Assembly (NCBI GenBank): GCA_018702715.1
Contig: JABIYQ010000341.1
Location: forward strand, 1-14,907
From: Desulfobacula sp.
GTDB taxonomy: Bacteria > Desulfobacterota > Desulfobacteria > Desulfobacterales > Desulfobacteraceae
Reading direction: 5' to 3'
Length of the DNA stretch: 14,907 bases
Shown: one piece after another, positions 1 to 8,681 of the stretch
Position numbering within the stretch: the first letter of the stretch is position 1
Layout of the letters: each line of letters begins with the position of its first letter
Program-made: the position numbers and the translations under genes
Notes under the pieces: model-generated
Database searches by the model: none
What the model was told of the DNA's origin: nothing
The model's input: only the letters and a program-made list of their open reading frames with translations

Positions 1-284
1 ATTTGGCCTTTGATGCAACGCAGTAGATGGGCCAAAAGACAAGCAATTTCGTTTGCTTTATAAAATTTGCGGTCCTTAGGTTTTGAAATATCGCAAATCA
101 GTAAAAATATCATTGTTTGGATTTACAGCCTCACCCTATATAAAATTAAATAACATTTATTATAATCAGATGACAATAATTTATTAAAATTCTTAAACAT
201 GCATGCTAAAAATCTTTATTTTTTCAATATTCTAATACGCTTAACTTTCTATTTTTATACATTATTATTTCTCCAGACCCTTTA
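1..284. other. AT-rich intergenic region with two small inverted repeats
   Basis: I see no supportable gene here. Two inverted repeats lie at the left edge. One has 7 bp arms at 2-8 and 30-36 (TTTGGCC/GGCCAAA). The other has 6 bp arms at 41-46 and 53-58 (AAGCAA/TTGCTT) with a 6-nt loop. They could be the end of a gene or a decayed repeat lying off the left edge. The rest (60-284) is very AT-rich and has stops in all frames. Confidence 0.5.
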
Positions 285-313
285 TTGACTTCACGTCTAA
301 ACAAAGATAAAGT
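285..313 (+). promoter_or_regulatory. sigma70-like promoter of the hotdog/EamA unit
   Basis: TTGACT at 285-290 matches the -35 consensus at 5 of 6 positions. A 17-nt spacer follows, then TAAAGT at 308-313, a 4 of 6 match to the -10 box. Transcription would begin near 320, about 33 nt before the TTG start at 353. An inverted repeat (TATGCTC 313-319 / GAGCATA 341-347) overlaps the end of the -10 box and the start region and could be an operator. Confidence 0.5.
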
Positions 314-352
314 ATGCTCCTTTATAAATAAAATTTTTTTGAGCATATAAAA

Positions 353-1291
353 TTGAAAAATAATAAACCCTTTCAACAAATAGCACCGGCAGTACCAGAA
401 ATGATTGTGGAAATTAAAAAATGCCCCTCCATGGGATTTATTTTTTTCAAAGCATTTTTGATTTCACCTTTTCGCTCCAATTTGATTAAAGATAAGGCTA
501 TTATCAAAAAAACCCGAATTGTTTTAAAAAATTACCTGCCGGATAAAGAGCGGATTAAAAATTACAGGACAGTGTGTGGTTTTTCAAAAAACAAACCCGA
601 TGTAATCCCTATATCCTATTTACAGACACCCTTTATCGGTCTTCTGGGTAAATTTATTACCTCATCTTTCTTTCCCATCAACCCTTTGGGACTGATCCAT
701 ATCTTTCAGTCTTTTGAACAGAAAAGACCTGTGTCCTTTGATGAAATTCTTGATCTTGCCTGTACACTTGACACCATAAAGAAAACAGATAAGGGCATTG
801 AAACAGGCTTTACCCTGGAGGTCATGTCCCAGGGCAAACTTGTCTGGAAGGGCATATCTGTCTTTTTCACCAGAAGCCATGTAAGAAAGAAAAAAACCGC
901 AAAAAAAAAAGATGACATATTTTTAGAAAAAAAAGAAACCATCCTTGCTCCATCCAATACGGGCAGAAAATATGCAAGCGTATCCGGCGATTATAATCCT
1001 CACCATCTTTACTCGGTTTTTGCCAAGCTTTTTGGATTTAAAAGGGCCATTGCCCACGGCATGTGGAGTCTTGCAAGGGTTATTGCAAGTCTTGACAAAA
1101 AATTCGACATTCATGATTCAGCCACGGTTGAAGCCTCTTTTAAACTGCCGATTTTCATGCCGGCAGCAATGTCCCTTGGATATGAATATCAAAATGACAC
1201 ACAAAGCCAACAGACCATTGTAAACTTTGAACTTCGTGATAAACAAAAAGGGCTTCCCCATTTAAAAGGAAAGCTTTGGAATAATAAATAA
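353..1291 (+). CDS. MaoC-like double-hotdog acyl dehydratase
   Basis: Probable (R)-specific enoyl-CoA/acyl-thioester hydratase-family protein of 312 residues, cytosolic. Residues 207-224 fit the hydratase-2 signature: Y207, S211-G212-D213, N215-P216, H218, then A224, with a following AHGMW at 234-238. D213 and H218 are the expected catalytic pair. The N-terminal part (about 28-176) has the length of a second, non-catalytic hotdog fold. The two parts are joined by a very Lys-rich linker (178-194), encoded partly by an A10 run at 901-910. The start is TTG at 353 with only a weak GAG at 341-343 as ribosome site; an ATG at 401 is an alternative but also lacks a good site. The EamA gene follows after 11 nt, so the two are probably co-transcribed. 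The physiological acyl substrate cannot be told from the sequence. Confidence 0.8.
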   Translation: MKNNKPFQQIAPAVPEMIVEIKKCPSMGFIFFKAFLISPFRSNLIKDKAIIKKTRIVLKNYLPDKERIKNYRTVCGFSKNKPDVIPISYLQTPFIGLLGKFITSSFFPINPLGLIHIFQSFEQKRPVSFDEILDLACTLDTIKKTDKGIETGFTLEVMSQGKLVWKGISVFFTRSHVRKKKTAKKKDDIFLEKKETILAPSNTGRKYASVSGDYNPHHLYSVFAKLFGFKRAIAHGMWSLARVIASLDKKFDIHDSATVEASFKLPIFMPAAMSLGYEYQNDTQSQQTIVNFELRDKQKGLPHLKGKLWNNK

Positions 1292-1302
1292 GGTAGTAAA
1301 CC

Positions 1303-2193
1303 ATGTTGGGTTCTGTATTTGCACTGACTTCAGCCTTTTTATGGGCCTGCGCTGTGATCCTGTTCAAAAAAAGCGGAGATGTGTTTTCTCCTGTTTCTTT
1401 AAATATCTATAAAAGTATTGTGGCATTGGTCCTGGTTTCTCTGACTATGGTGATCCTTGATATACCTTTTATCCCGGACAAACCCATCAATGACTGGCTT
1501 TTGCTTGCAGTATCAGGCTTTATCGGGATTACCCTGGCAGATCTTTTCTTTTTTATGGCACTAAACAGCCTGGGTGCGGGCATTGTAGCCATAGTGGAAT
1601 GCCTTTATCTCCCCAGCGTGATCTTTTTTTCTTTTATCCTGCTAAAGGAAGATTTAAGCCTTGGTGCTATTATCGGAGGGCTCTTGGTACTTACAGCCGT
1701 TTTTGTCGGGTCAATGAGAACAAAAAAAACTTTGGATAAAACACAGGAAAGCAAAAGCCCGTTGCCTGGTATTATTATTGGCTGTCTTTCCATGATCTTT
1801 CTGGCTGCCGGTATTGTGATGATAAAAGACTTACTGGAACGAACCGATGTTTTCTGGGCAACCCTTGTCAGAGTGGCGGCAGCAACTGTCTCTTTGCTGG
1901 TCCTTATATTATTTCACCCCAAACGCAGGCAATACTTCAGAGAACTCAAATTTTCAAGAGCCTGGTTAACGGCCCTTCCAGCCTCTGTTATCGGAAATTA
2001 TCTGGCACTGCTCTGCTGGGTTGCAGGAATGAAATATACAACAGCATCCAGAGCCGCTATTTTAAACCAGATGTCCTCGATTTTCATCTTCATTCTGGCT
2101 GCTGTTTTTCTAAAGGAAAAAATAACCATTAACAAAACCATTGCCATACTTCTGGCATTGACCGGTGCTGCTCTGACTATTTTCAGTAATTAG
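1303..2193 (+). CDS. EamA/DMT-family transporter
   Basis: Integral inner-membrane protein of 296 residues with about ten hydrophobic segments: roughly 3-23, 33-52, 66-87, 91-113, 117-138, 151-172, 180-202, 217-238, 245-267 and 272-294. It is arranged as two homologous five-helix halves, as in the drug/metabolite transporter superfamily. The second half carries a typical EamA stretch in which an AAIL-N segment precedes the last two helices and an EK-rich loop (about 265-275). ATG at 1303 has AAGG at 1290-1293 as a reasonable ribosome site. It lies 11 nt after the hotdog gene. DMT proteins export or import amino acids, nucleosides, sugars or drugs, and the substrate here is unknown. The stop is TAG and lies inside the outer arm of the following palindrome. 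Confidence 0.88.
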   Translation: MLGSVFALTSAFLWACAVILFKKSGDVFSPVSLNIYKSIVALVLVSLTMVILDIPFIPDKPINDWLLLAVSGFIGITLADLFFFMALNSLGAGIVAIVECLYLPSVIFFSFILLKEDLSLGAIIGGLLVLTAVFVGSMRTKKTLDKTQESKSPLPGIIIGCLSMIFLAAGIVMIKDLLERTDVFWATLVRVAAATVSLLVLILFHPKRRQYFRELKFSRAWLTALPASVIGNYLALLCWVAGMKYTTASRAAILNQMSSIFIFILAAVFLKEKITINKTIAILLALTGAALTIFSN

Positions 2194-2243
2194 TGTTTGA
2201 ACGAAAACTCGCCCAAACACGGGTTTTCGGTAAGGCACTAATT
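2188..2243. terminator. Nested palindrome between convergent genes, probable bidirectional terminator
   Basis: The outer arms AATTAGTG (2188-2195) and CACTAATT (2236-2243) are perfect complements. Inside, 2202-2211 pairs with 2220-2229 over 10 bp with one T-G wobble, around an 8-nt loop. A competing 7 bp stem GTGTTTG/CAAACAC (2193-2199/2214-2220) is also possible. The stop codons of the flanking convergent genes (TAG 2191-2193; TAA on the minus strand 2242-2244) lie in or at the outer arms. There is no clean U-tract, so the terminator role is inferred from position and stem strength. Confidence 0.55.
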
Positions 2244-5200
2244 AAGATTCAACCCTGACCCAATTAAAATCCGACAGTATGGTATAAAGACAAGGAACTA
2301 CCAGCAACACCAGAATCGTAGACATCAATAACCCAAACACAATGGAACAGGCAAGGGGTATCAGGATCTGGGCCTGCATTGACTTTTCCGATAAAAGAGG
2401 CAAAAGGCCCGCAATGGTGGTCACCGATGTCAGCACCACAGCGCGGAATCTTTCCCTTGATGCTATTTTTCCTGCCTCGGCCACGGATTTACCTGTAGCG
2501 GTATTGAGTTTGATAAAACTGACCAGCAGGATAGAATCATTCACAACAATGCCGGCAAGGGATACAAACCCCAGGATACTTGGCATGCTAAGATCAAGTC
2601 CCATAATAATGTGTCCCCAGACAACACCTATAAAAGCAAAAGGGATAGTGATCATGATCACCAGGGGTTCCTGATAGGATCTGAATTGAAAACTTAAAAG
2701 ACAGAACACACCAAAAATACCGATACCAAAGGCTTTAATCATGCCGCCTATGGAAGCTTTCATCTCCTTTTCCTGTCCCTCCAGCCCTATGATGATATTG
2801 GGAAATTGTTTTTTAAGTTGCGGCAGGAACCTTTTCTTTGTATCTGCGATGATATCCGCTGCATTGGCCACCCGGGTATCCACATCCCCGGTCACAGTGA
2901 CAGTCCTGTCGGCATCCACGCGTTTGATTCCGGCATATCCCCGGCTGTGGGTAATGTAAGCCACAGTGTTCAGAGGAACACGCTCTCCATTACCGCTCAT
3001 GAGATAAAAGTTTTCAAGATCTGCCATGCTATCCCTGTCAGGGCCTGCCATCTGAAGATTAACCTCATAGGATTCATCCCTTACAATGATCTCACTGGCA
3101 GTGATACCGTAGAAGGCAGCTCTCAGTTGTTTTGAAATGCTTCTTGCATCAAAACCTCTGATCTTTGCTCCTTCTTTTAGTTTCACTTGAATTTCGGGTT
3201 TACCCGGCCGAAGATCATCATAGAGATCTGACACACCTTCGTAAGAATAAAACCAATTGATGAGCTGTGTGGATGCAAGCTTTAATTCATCCAGACTGTT
3301 TCCCTTGAGCCGGATTTCTATGGGAAGCCCACCCGGCCCGATGGAGGGCTCTTTAAACGCAATGGCAATGGCATCAGGGATGTCCCCGGCAATGGTTCGC
3401 CACTCACCAATAATATCATCCATGGTACCGGTTCTGTTTTCTGCGCTCAAAAGGTCCAGGGAAATAGTTGCCACATGACTGCCCTTTTCCCCGGCATCTG
3501 CATTGGTATTATACAATATGCTGATATGCTTCACCACATGGGCACCCCCTGGCTGGGACGAGGAAAGCCGAGCACTCATCTTTTGGGCGGCTGTCACCAT
3601 CTGGTCCACATATTTTTCTGTTCTTTCCAAAGGCGTTCCCTGGGGAAAGAGAATCCTTGCCTGGAGCACGTCCCCTTCGATGTCAGGAAAGGCCTGAATT
3701 TTCAAACGCCCCCCCGCGATCATGGAGATGGAGAAAATAAAGGCAAATATGACAAGCCCGATAAACAGATACCTAAAATTCACTGCCACATCAACGACTT
3801 TCCCCAGGGCATTTTCCCTGAGCCATTCAAGCCCGGCTTCCATCTTCTGGCGGAATTTATTTTTCTGGTTTTTTTGGCCTTTACCCCTATGGCTTGAAAG
3901 GGAATGGGACAAATGATTGGGAAGGATCAAAAATGCTTCCACAAGACTCACGGACAGGGTCAGGATCAAAATCACAGGTATAACATAGAGGACCTTTCCA
4001 ATATCACCAGCCATGCTCAATGCAAGAGCTCCAAAAATAAACAAGGTGGTTAAAAAAGACGAAAAGACGCCTGCTGCCACCTCTGAAATACCATCCACAA
4101 CGGCGTTGAAGGAATTTTTACCCTTCTCAAGGTGAGCTGCAATATTCTCGGCAATAACAATGGCGTCATCCATGAGAAGACCCAGCCCTATTAACAACCC
4201 CACCATGGAAAGCATGTTAATGGAAAGCCCCATAAGTTTCATAAAGAAAAAAGTCAGGAAAAAAGATACAGGCAGACCCATGGCCACCCAGAAGGAAAAG
4301 CCAAAAGGGAAAAAGAGCAGCATGGCCAAAAATACGAGGATCAATCCCTGCACTGCATTTTTTATCAGCATCAACAGGCGATCCCGAACAATTTTTGACA
4401 CATTCTGGGTAATGACAAATGAAACACCCAATGGTGCACGGGCCTGCTCCTGCTCTAAAAATTTAGTAACCGCATCCATTATTTTCAAGGCATCTTCAGA
4501 CTTGGTTTTGGTAATCTGTAGAAGCCCGGCCCGTTTTCCATCAAACAATATCTTATCTTCATCATCCATGAACCGGTCGGAAATAGCAGCAATCTCCCCC
4601 AGACGAATTTCAGCACCGGTTTGGGAAGATACCACGATAAGATCTTCCAACTCATGAAGGGTTTTTCTTTCTTCTGAAAACCGTATCAGGATATCTGACG
4701 TCCTTGTTTCAAGGCTTCCCGCCGGCAAATTCAGGTTCTGGGCTGCCACTGCCTCCTGGATATCAGAAACGGAAAGACCCAGTCGCATCATATTATAGAA
4801 CGGAATCTCAATTAAAAACTCATGATTGGAAAACCCGAGGATTTCAACCTGTGAAACCTTATCAAGTCTCTTTAACTGATCTTTCAAATCTTCGCAATAA
4901 AACTTTAAATGCAGCGGACTCATGGGGCCTGTAACCGCAATGGACACCACAGGATCTGTCCGGTTAACCCTTTTTACAATAACATCTTCCACTTCTCCGG
5001 GAAAATCATTAATGGCCTCAACTTCTGTTTTGATATCATTGAAAAACTCGATGATATCATTACCTTCCTCCATTTCCACCACAACAGAGGCCATGCTTTC
5101 CATGGCCGTACTCTTGACCTCGACAATATTGCTCACACTGTCAATGGCATCTTCGATTCGCCGACAAACAGAGGCTTCTACATCATCGGCGGTGGCACCG

Positions 5201-5367
5201 GGATATGCGACTGAGATTTCAACCGCATTAACAGAAAAATCCGGAAAGGTTTCCCGTTTCAAATCCGTCACTGAGATGGCACCCAGGGCGAGAAAAAGCA
5301 ACATCAAAAGATTGGCTGCCGTGGGGTGGGCACACATATACGATATGATCTGTTTAAAGGCTTTCAT
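2242..5367 (-). CDS. RND-family efflux pump, inner-membrane subunit (AcrB/MexB-like)
   Basis: Proton-driven tripartite efflux pump permease of 1041 residues, the usual length for the HAE-type RND family. It has an N-terminal helix (about 12-30), a first periplasmic porter region (about 35-330), helices 2-6 with G-LMDDAIV and the paired acidic residues D400 and D401 in helix 4 (equivalent to AcrB D407/D408), and a large basic loop around 490-510. A second periplasmic region (about 555-855) and helices 8-12 follow, with the GIVVNDS motif (N943, D944). All parts needed for proton relay are present. ATG at 5367 overlaps the adaptor stop by ATGA, with a GGGGAG-type ribosome site inside the end of the adaptor gene. 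No outer-membrane channel gene is in the window. Substrate unknown. Confidence 0.93.
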   Translation of the reverse strand: MKAFKQIISYMCAHPTAANLLMLLFLALGAISVTDLKRETFPDFSVNAVEISVAYPGATADDVEASVCRRIEDAIDSVSNIVEVKSTAMESMASVVVEMEEGNDIIEFFNDIKTEVEAINDFPGEVEDVIVKRVNRTDPVVSIAVTGPMSPLHLKFYCEDLKDQLKRLDKVSQVEILGFSNHEFLIEIPFYNMMRLGLSVSDIQEAVAAQNLNLPAGSLETRTSDILIRFSEERKTLHELEDLIVVSSQTGAEIRLGEIAAISDRFMDDEDKILFDGKRAGLLQITKTKSEDALKIMDAVTKFLEQEQARAPLGVSFVITQNVSKIVRDRLLMLIKNAVQGLILVFLAMLLFFPFGFSFWVAMGLPVSFFLTFFFMKLMGLSINMLSMVGLLIGLGLLMDDAIVIAENIAAHLEKGKNSFNAVVDGISEVAAGVFSSFLTTLFIFGALALSMAGDIGKVLYVIPVILILTLSVSLVEAFLILPNHLSHSLSSHRGKGQKNQKNKFRQKMEAGLEWLRENALGKVVDVAVNFRYLFIGLVIFAFIFSISMIAGGRLKIQAFPDIEGDVLQARILFPQGTPLERTEKYVDQMVTAAQKMSARLSSSQPGGAHVVKHISILYNTNADAGEKGSHVATISLDLLSAENRTGTMDDIIGEWRTIAGDIPDAIAIAFKEPSIGPGGLPIEIRLKGNSLDELKLASTQLINWFYSYEGVSDLYDDLRPGKPEIQVKLKEGAKIRGFDARSISKQLRAAFYGITASEIIVRDESYEVNLQMAGPDRDSMADLENFYLMSGNGERVPLNTVAYITHSRGYAGIKRVDADRTVTVTGDVDTRVANAADIIADTKKRFLPQLKKQFPNIIIGLEGQEKEMKASIGGMIKAFGIGIFGVFCLLSFQFRSYQEPLVIMITIPFAFIGVVWGHIIMGLDLSMPSILGFVSLAGIVVNDSILLVSFIKLNTATGKSVAEAGKIASRERFRAVVLTSVTTIAGLLPLLSEKSMQAQILIPLACSIVFGLLMSTILVLLVVPCLYTILSDFNWVRVES

Positions 5368-6725
5368 CGTGGATGAGTCTCCCCAAAGGCCTGTTGTTTC
5401 AATAGTTCCAGAACCTCTACCGCCTGAACCGGTTTCAACAGCATCCCTTGTATAGCCGGCATAAGATCGGCCAGCACAAGGGTTTCTCCCTCTTTGATTC
5501 CTTTAGTCAGAACGGCTATATCCGCCATATTGAACTCAACACCCACCGGCCTGATTTCAAGACGGTTTTCCAGGGTACAGATATAGACCTTTTTGTCATG
5601 GACAGCGCTTCTGGGCACTACAAATCTGTCGGGTAAAGGCCTGCCTTTCAATTCCACTTCCACATACATATTTGTGACCAAAGGGGGTCGTTTGCCTGGA
5701 ATAACATTTTCATAGGGCTTGTCCACGGTGATATAAATGGTAAGGGCACCGGTCTTAAGATCCATGGATTCACTGGTCCTGGAAAAGGTACCATCCCACT
5801 CAATGGGGAATTCCCCGTCCATGGGAAGTCTGACCTTGGCTTTAATCCCTATTGCCCGGCGCAATGTTTCCATATCCGGCATCTGTCCTGCACTGCCCCC
5901 ATACTGCCTGGGCAGAAGAGTCATAAAACTTTTAGGTGTCAGGGAAACGGGAATTTCGGCCCTGTCAACGCTTTCAGCTTCAACCAGAATGGTTCCGGCC
6001 GCTGCAAACTGGTACAATTCAACGTTCACAACAGACAAACGGCAATCAAAGGGTGCACGGATTTCCGTCCTGGCAACATCCAGCCTGCGTTCTGTCACCG
6101 TTGATTCTCCGGATTTTTTCTGGGCCAATAAAGCTTTTTTCTGGGAGGGGATCAGATCCAGGGTATTCTCCAAATTATTCATAGTTGTCTGGTGGGACAA
6201 AAAAGTTCTTTCTTCCTTTTCAAGATCAGAATTGGAAATATATCCATTTTTGAATAATTCGCGTTTCCGTTTCAACTCCTGGCCTGCGCTGGCAAGGGAT
6301 TTTTTTTCAATGGTCAAAAGGCGTTGTATATTTTTTTGGGATTGAGCAAGCTCTCTGAGCTTTGCATCCACATTCATCACATCTGCCACACCCCGGGTTT
6401 CAGCTAAGCCGTAGGAAGTAGTATCAATTTTAAAAAGAATCTCGTCTTTTTTTATAAAATGCCCTTTTTTCAGATTCTCGTTAACATTAACAATTTTCCC
6501 ACTGACTTCGGAAATAGCCTGCCAGGTCCGGTCTGCCTCAACATACCCATATGTGGTCACCCTTGGCACAACTTGCATTTTTTCCAAAGGGATCACCCTC
6601 ACCGTATGAACCCGCTCTTTATTATCAAGACGGACAGGCGCGTCTTTATTCTTTTTCATCACAACAAAAAGGGCTATCCCACATATGATGGGAATTATGA
6701 TCAATAATTTCTTTAAAAGTTTCAT
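5364..6725 (-). CDS. RND periplasmic adaptor (HlyD/AcrA-type membrane fusion protein)
   Basis: Membrane-fusion subunit of 453 residues linking the RND pump to an outer-membrane channel. Residues 5-23 form an N-terminal membrane anchor with flanking lysines and no lipobox cysteine. The first lipoyl half (about 68-101) and second half (about 219-250, with TEIRAP and FAAAGT) enclose a coiled-coil hairpin at about 105-218 that is rich in Lys, Glu, Leu and Gln. Beta-barrel and membrane-proximal parts follow. ATG at 6725 has AGGAAGA a few bases upstream. The last codons overlap the pump start (ATGA at 5364-5367), so the two are translationally coupled. The mechanosensitive channel gene lies 16 nt upstream on the same strand. 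Confidence 0.92.
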   Translation of the reverse strand: MKLLKKLLIIIPIICGIALFVVMKKNKDAPVRLDNKERVHTVRVIPLEKMQVVPRVTTYGYVEADRTWQAISEVSGKIVNVNENLKKGHFIKKDEILFKIDTTSYGLAETRGVADVMNVDAKLRELAQSQKNIQRLLTIEKKSLASAGQELKRKRELFKNGYISNSDLEKEERTFLSHQTTMNNLENTLDLIPSQKKALLAQKKSGESTVTERRLDVARTEIRAPFDCRLSVVNVELYQFAAAGTILVEAESVDRAEIPVSLTPKSFMTLLPRQYGGSAGQMPDMETLRRAIGIKAKVRLPMDGEFPIEWDGTFSRTSESMDLKTGALTIYITVDKPYENVIPGKRPPLVTNMYVEVELKGRPLPDRFVVPRSAVHDKKVYICTLENRLEIRPVGVEFNMADIAVLTKGIKEGETLVLADLMPAIQGMLLKPVQAVEVLELLKQQAFGETHPR

Positions 6726-6741
6726 ATGGTCTTCCTAATAT

Positions 6742-7851
6742 TTATTTTTCAATTTCATACGGCTTAATGTCAGCATTATCCATAGATGTAGAATGTAAAT
6801 GCACATCCTGCTGTGGAAACGGTATTTCAATATCCTCTTTTAAAAACCGCTTATAAACAGCAGTATTAAGCAGATGCAGTATTTTACCACGTAATATAGG
6901 TTTTGAAACCCAGCATAATAATTCATGGTCAAGGCTTGAGTCGCCAAAGGACCGAAACCGCACGCGGGGCTCCGGGATCTTGCAGACATCAGGGAAATCT
7001 TTTGCCACATCAAGCAACACTTTATGTACTTTATCAATTTTAGATCCATAAGCGACCCCCACCTTGACCCGGATGCGAAATTTTTCATGCCTGCCGCCAG
7101 CTTCATTGATAATTTTGGTATTCCCCATGATTGAGTTAGGCACCGTGATTTCCACATCATCCCGGGTTAAAAGCCGTGTACTGCGAATACCAATGTTTGT
7201 AACAGCTCCCCGCTCACCTGAATCAAGGACAATGAAATCTCCAAGTTTATAGGGTGAATCCGCCATGATAAACACACCTGAAAACAAATTGGCAAGCGTG
7301 TCTTTTGCAGCAAAGGAGATTGCAAGACCCAGTATACCGGCAGAAGCTATCCAGGCCGTCAGATCAATATCCCAGACCAGAAAGATAATATAAATAGAAA
7401 GACCGGTTACAATGAGAATCAACAAATTGCTGAACAATGGCAGGGTGCGGGTCTGTACCAGTTTAAACCGGCTTTCATCCCGGCTCACAAGGTGGAGTAA
7501 AAGCTTAAGAAATCTTGCTGCCGCAAATGTCCAATAAAACACAGCTATAGTTTTCAGTCCACCCATAGTGATAAACAAAAGGGTCTCATTTAACTCCAAT
7601 CTTTCAGTGGCCAAGGCAAGACCAAAAAGGAGGATACTTAAAAAGACGGGTTTATGAAAAATGTCTATTAACTGGTCATCTAATTTGAGCCTTGTCTTTT
7701 CTATCCATCCCTTAACCAGCCGGGTGAAGATTACATCCAGAATCTTTGCCAGACCAAAAAATAAAAGGATTATCAATAGTGCCTGGACATAACGATTGGG
7801 TGCAACTTGCGCCAGCATTTCCAATAATTGTTCTTTCCTGAAATCCATCAT
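6742..7851 (-). CDS. MscS-family small-conductance mechanosensitive channel
   Basis: Inner-membrane tension-gated channel of 369 residues. Hydrophobic segments lie at about 22-44, 68-82, 90-120 and 138-160, giving more helices than the three of E. coli MscS. The pore-lining helix and hinge (about 165-195) has the small-residue pattern ending in AAKDTLANLFSG. The conserved beta domain follows at 203-250, with LGDFI, RGAVTNIGIRST and TVPNS. A cytoplasmic vestibule region completes the protein. Two adjacent ATGs are possible (7851 and 7848). The AAGGA ribosome site (7859-7855) is 3 nt from the first and 6 nt from the second, so 7848 is the better start. It lies between the methyltransferase (23 nt upstream) and the RND adaptor (16 nt downstream), suggesting one transcript. 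Confidence 0.9.
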   Translation of the reverse strand: MMDFRKEQLLEMLAQVAPNRYVQALLIILLFFGLAKILDVIFTRLVKGWIEKTRLKLDDQLIDIFHKPVFLSILLFGLALATERLELNETLLFITMGGLKTIAVFYWTFAAARFLKLLLHLVSRDESRFKLVQTRTLPLFSNLLILIVTGLSIYIIFLVWDIDLTAWIASAGILGLAISFAAKDTLANLFSGVFIMADSPYKLGDFIVLDSGERGAVTNIGIRSTRLLTRDDVEITVPNSIMGNTKIINEAGGRHEKFRIRVKVGVAYGSKIDKVHKVLLDVAKDFPDVCKIPEPRVRFRSFGDSSLDHELLCWVSKPILRGKILHLLNTAVYKRFLKEDIEIPFPQQDVHLHSTSMDNADIKPYEIEK

Positions 7852-7874
7852 TTTTCCTTATAATTATTTTCCCA

Positions 7875-8681
7875 TTACCCGGGAATCATTTCCCAGAAAA
7901 AAAGAGTTTCTTGTGCAAGAATGGCAGACGTTCTGGCAGACGCTCCGGCAAACGCCACCGTCTGGCAATTCAATATGTCCAGCAGCGCATAATTAAGACC
8001 TGCGCCAGCCAGCATGGCCATATAGCTTTGCTCCACAATATTTTTTTTAACCCTGTCTTTTGCCCCGGTTGTCAGGTTGGACACCCCGGCAATGGTTTGA
8101 ACCTTAAACCCCAGAAGATCGGGCAGCATCTGGATCACATTCAGTACAGTCCTTGCCTGGACAATTCCATCCTCCCATGCCAGGGGCGGTACAACCGGAT
8201 CAATAATGATTTTCTCTTTTGCCACCCCGGCCTTTTCTGCCCGTTCAAACAACTCAAGCACAATTTCGCATCTCTGGGCCTCATCCTTTGGCACACGACT
8301 GCCAGGATACAATAAGAACCCAACAATATCCACATTATATTCTTTTGCAAGGGGTAAAATCCTTTCAAGTTTAAGGTGTTCAAGGGAAAACCCGTTGATG
8401 ATTACCCGGTTTTTTGCAATCTTGAGACCCGTCTCCATGGCATCCGGATTAGACGTATCAATGAGCAGGGGCAGGTCTGTTACACTCTCAACGGCCTGAA
8501 TAAAAAAGGCCATACCCTTTTCAGGTGATTTGCCCAGGGGCCCTGTATTCACATCAATGGCAAAGGCTCCTTTTTGAACGCACTGTTTAACAAGGACCTG
8601 AATGGGCTCAGGATCAAGATCCTTAAGTGCCTTGTGGATCTCTTGTTTTGTAATCCGCAGATTATCAGCGATGAGTTTCAT
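7875..8681 (-). CDS. Pterin-binding methyltetrahydrofolate:corrinoid methyltransferase (AcsE-like)
   Basis: Dihydropteroate-synthase-fold (TIM barrel) methyltransferase of 268 residues. The methyl-H4folate methyltransferase AcsE of Moorella is similar, at about 262 residues. The family's pterin-contacting positions are all visible: D43-x-N45 in DVNTGP, D75 in LLIDTSN, N96 in IIN, D161 in IIIDP and N202 in GVSN. Their spacing is almost the same as D75, N96, D160 and N199 of AcsE. The known role is methyl transfer from CH3-H4folate to a corrinoid protein, in the Wood-Ljungdahl pathway or in methyl-compound catabolism. No corrinoid protein, CODH/ACS or reactivase gene is nearby, so the partner must be elsewhere. 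ATG at 8681 has AAGGAA at 8694-8689, with 7 nt spacing. It is the first gene of the run that leads to mscS and the RND pump. Confidence 0.85.
   Translation of the reverse strand: MKLIADNLRITKQEIHKALKDLDPEPIQVLVKQCVQKGAFAIDVNTGPLGKSPEKGMAFFIQAVESVTDLPLLIDTSNPDAMETGLKIAKNRVIINGFSLEHLKLERILPLAKEYNVDIVGFLLYPGSRVPKDEAQRCEIVLELFERAEKAGVAKEKIIIDPVVPPLAWEDGIVQARTVLNVIQMLPDLLGFKVQTIAGVSNLTTGAKDRVKKNIVEQSYMAMLAGAGLNYALLDILNCQTVAFAGASARTSAILAQETLFFWEMIPG

Noticed and set aside
1..60. Two hairpins at the left edge as a mobile-element end
   Set aside because: No target duplication, transposase or second copy is visible in the window, so only the inverted repeats are recorded.
901..910. A10 run in the hotdog gene as a possible frameshift site
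   Set aside because: The frame is intact on both sides and the catalytic motif follows in the same frame. The run only encodes part of a Lys-rich linker.
4160..4657. Long plus-strand ORF opposite the RND pump
   Set aside because: Antisense shadow of a clear RND gene. It has a low-complexity Ser/Arg/Lys-rich translation and no ribosome site.
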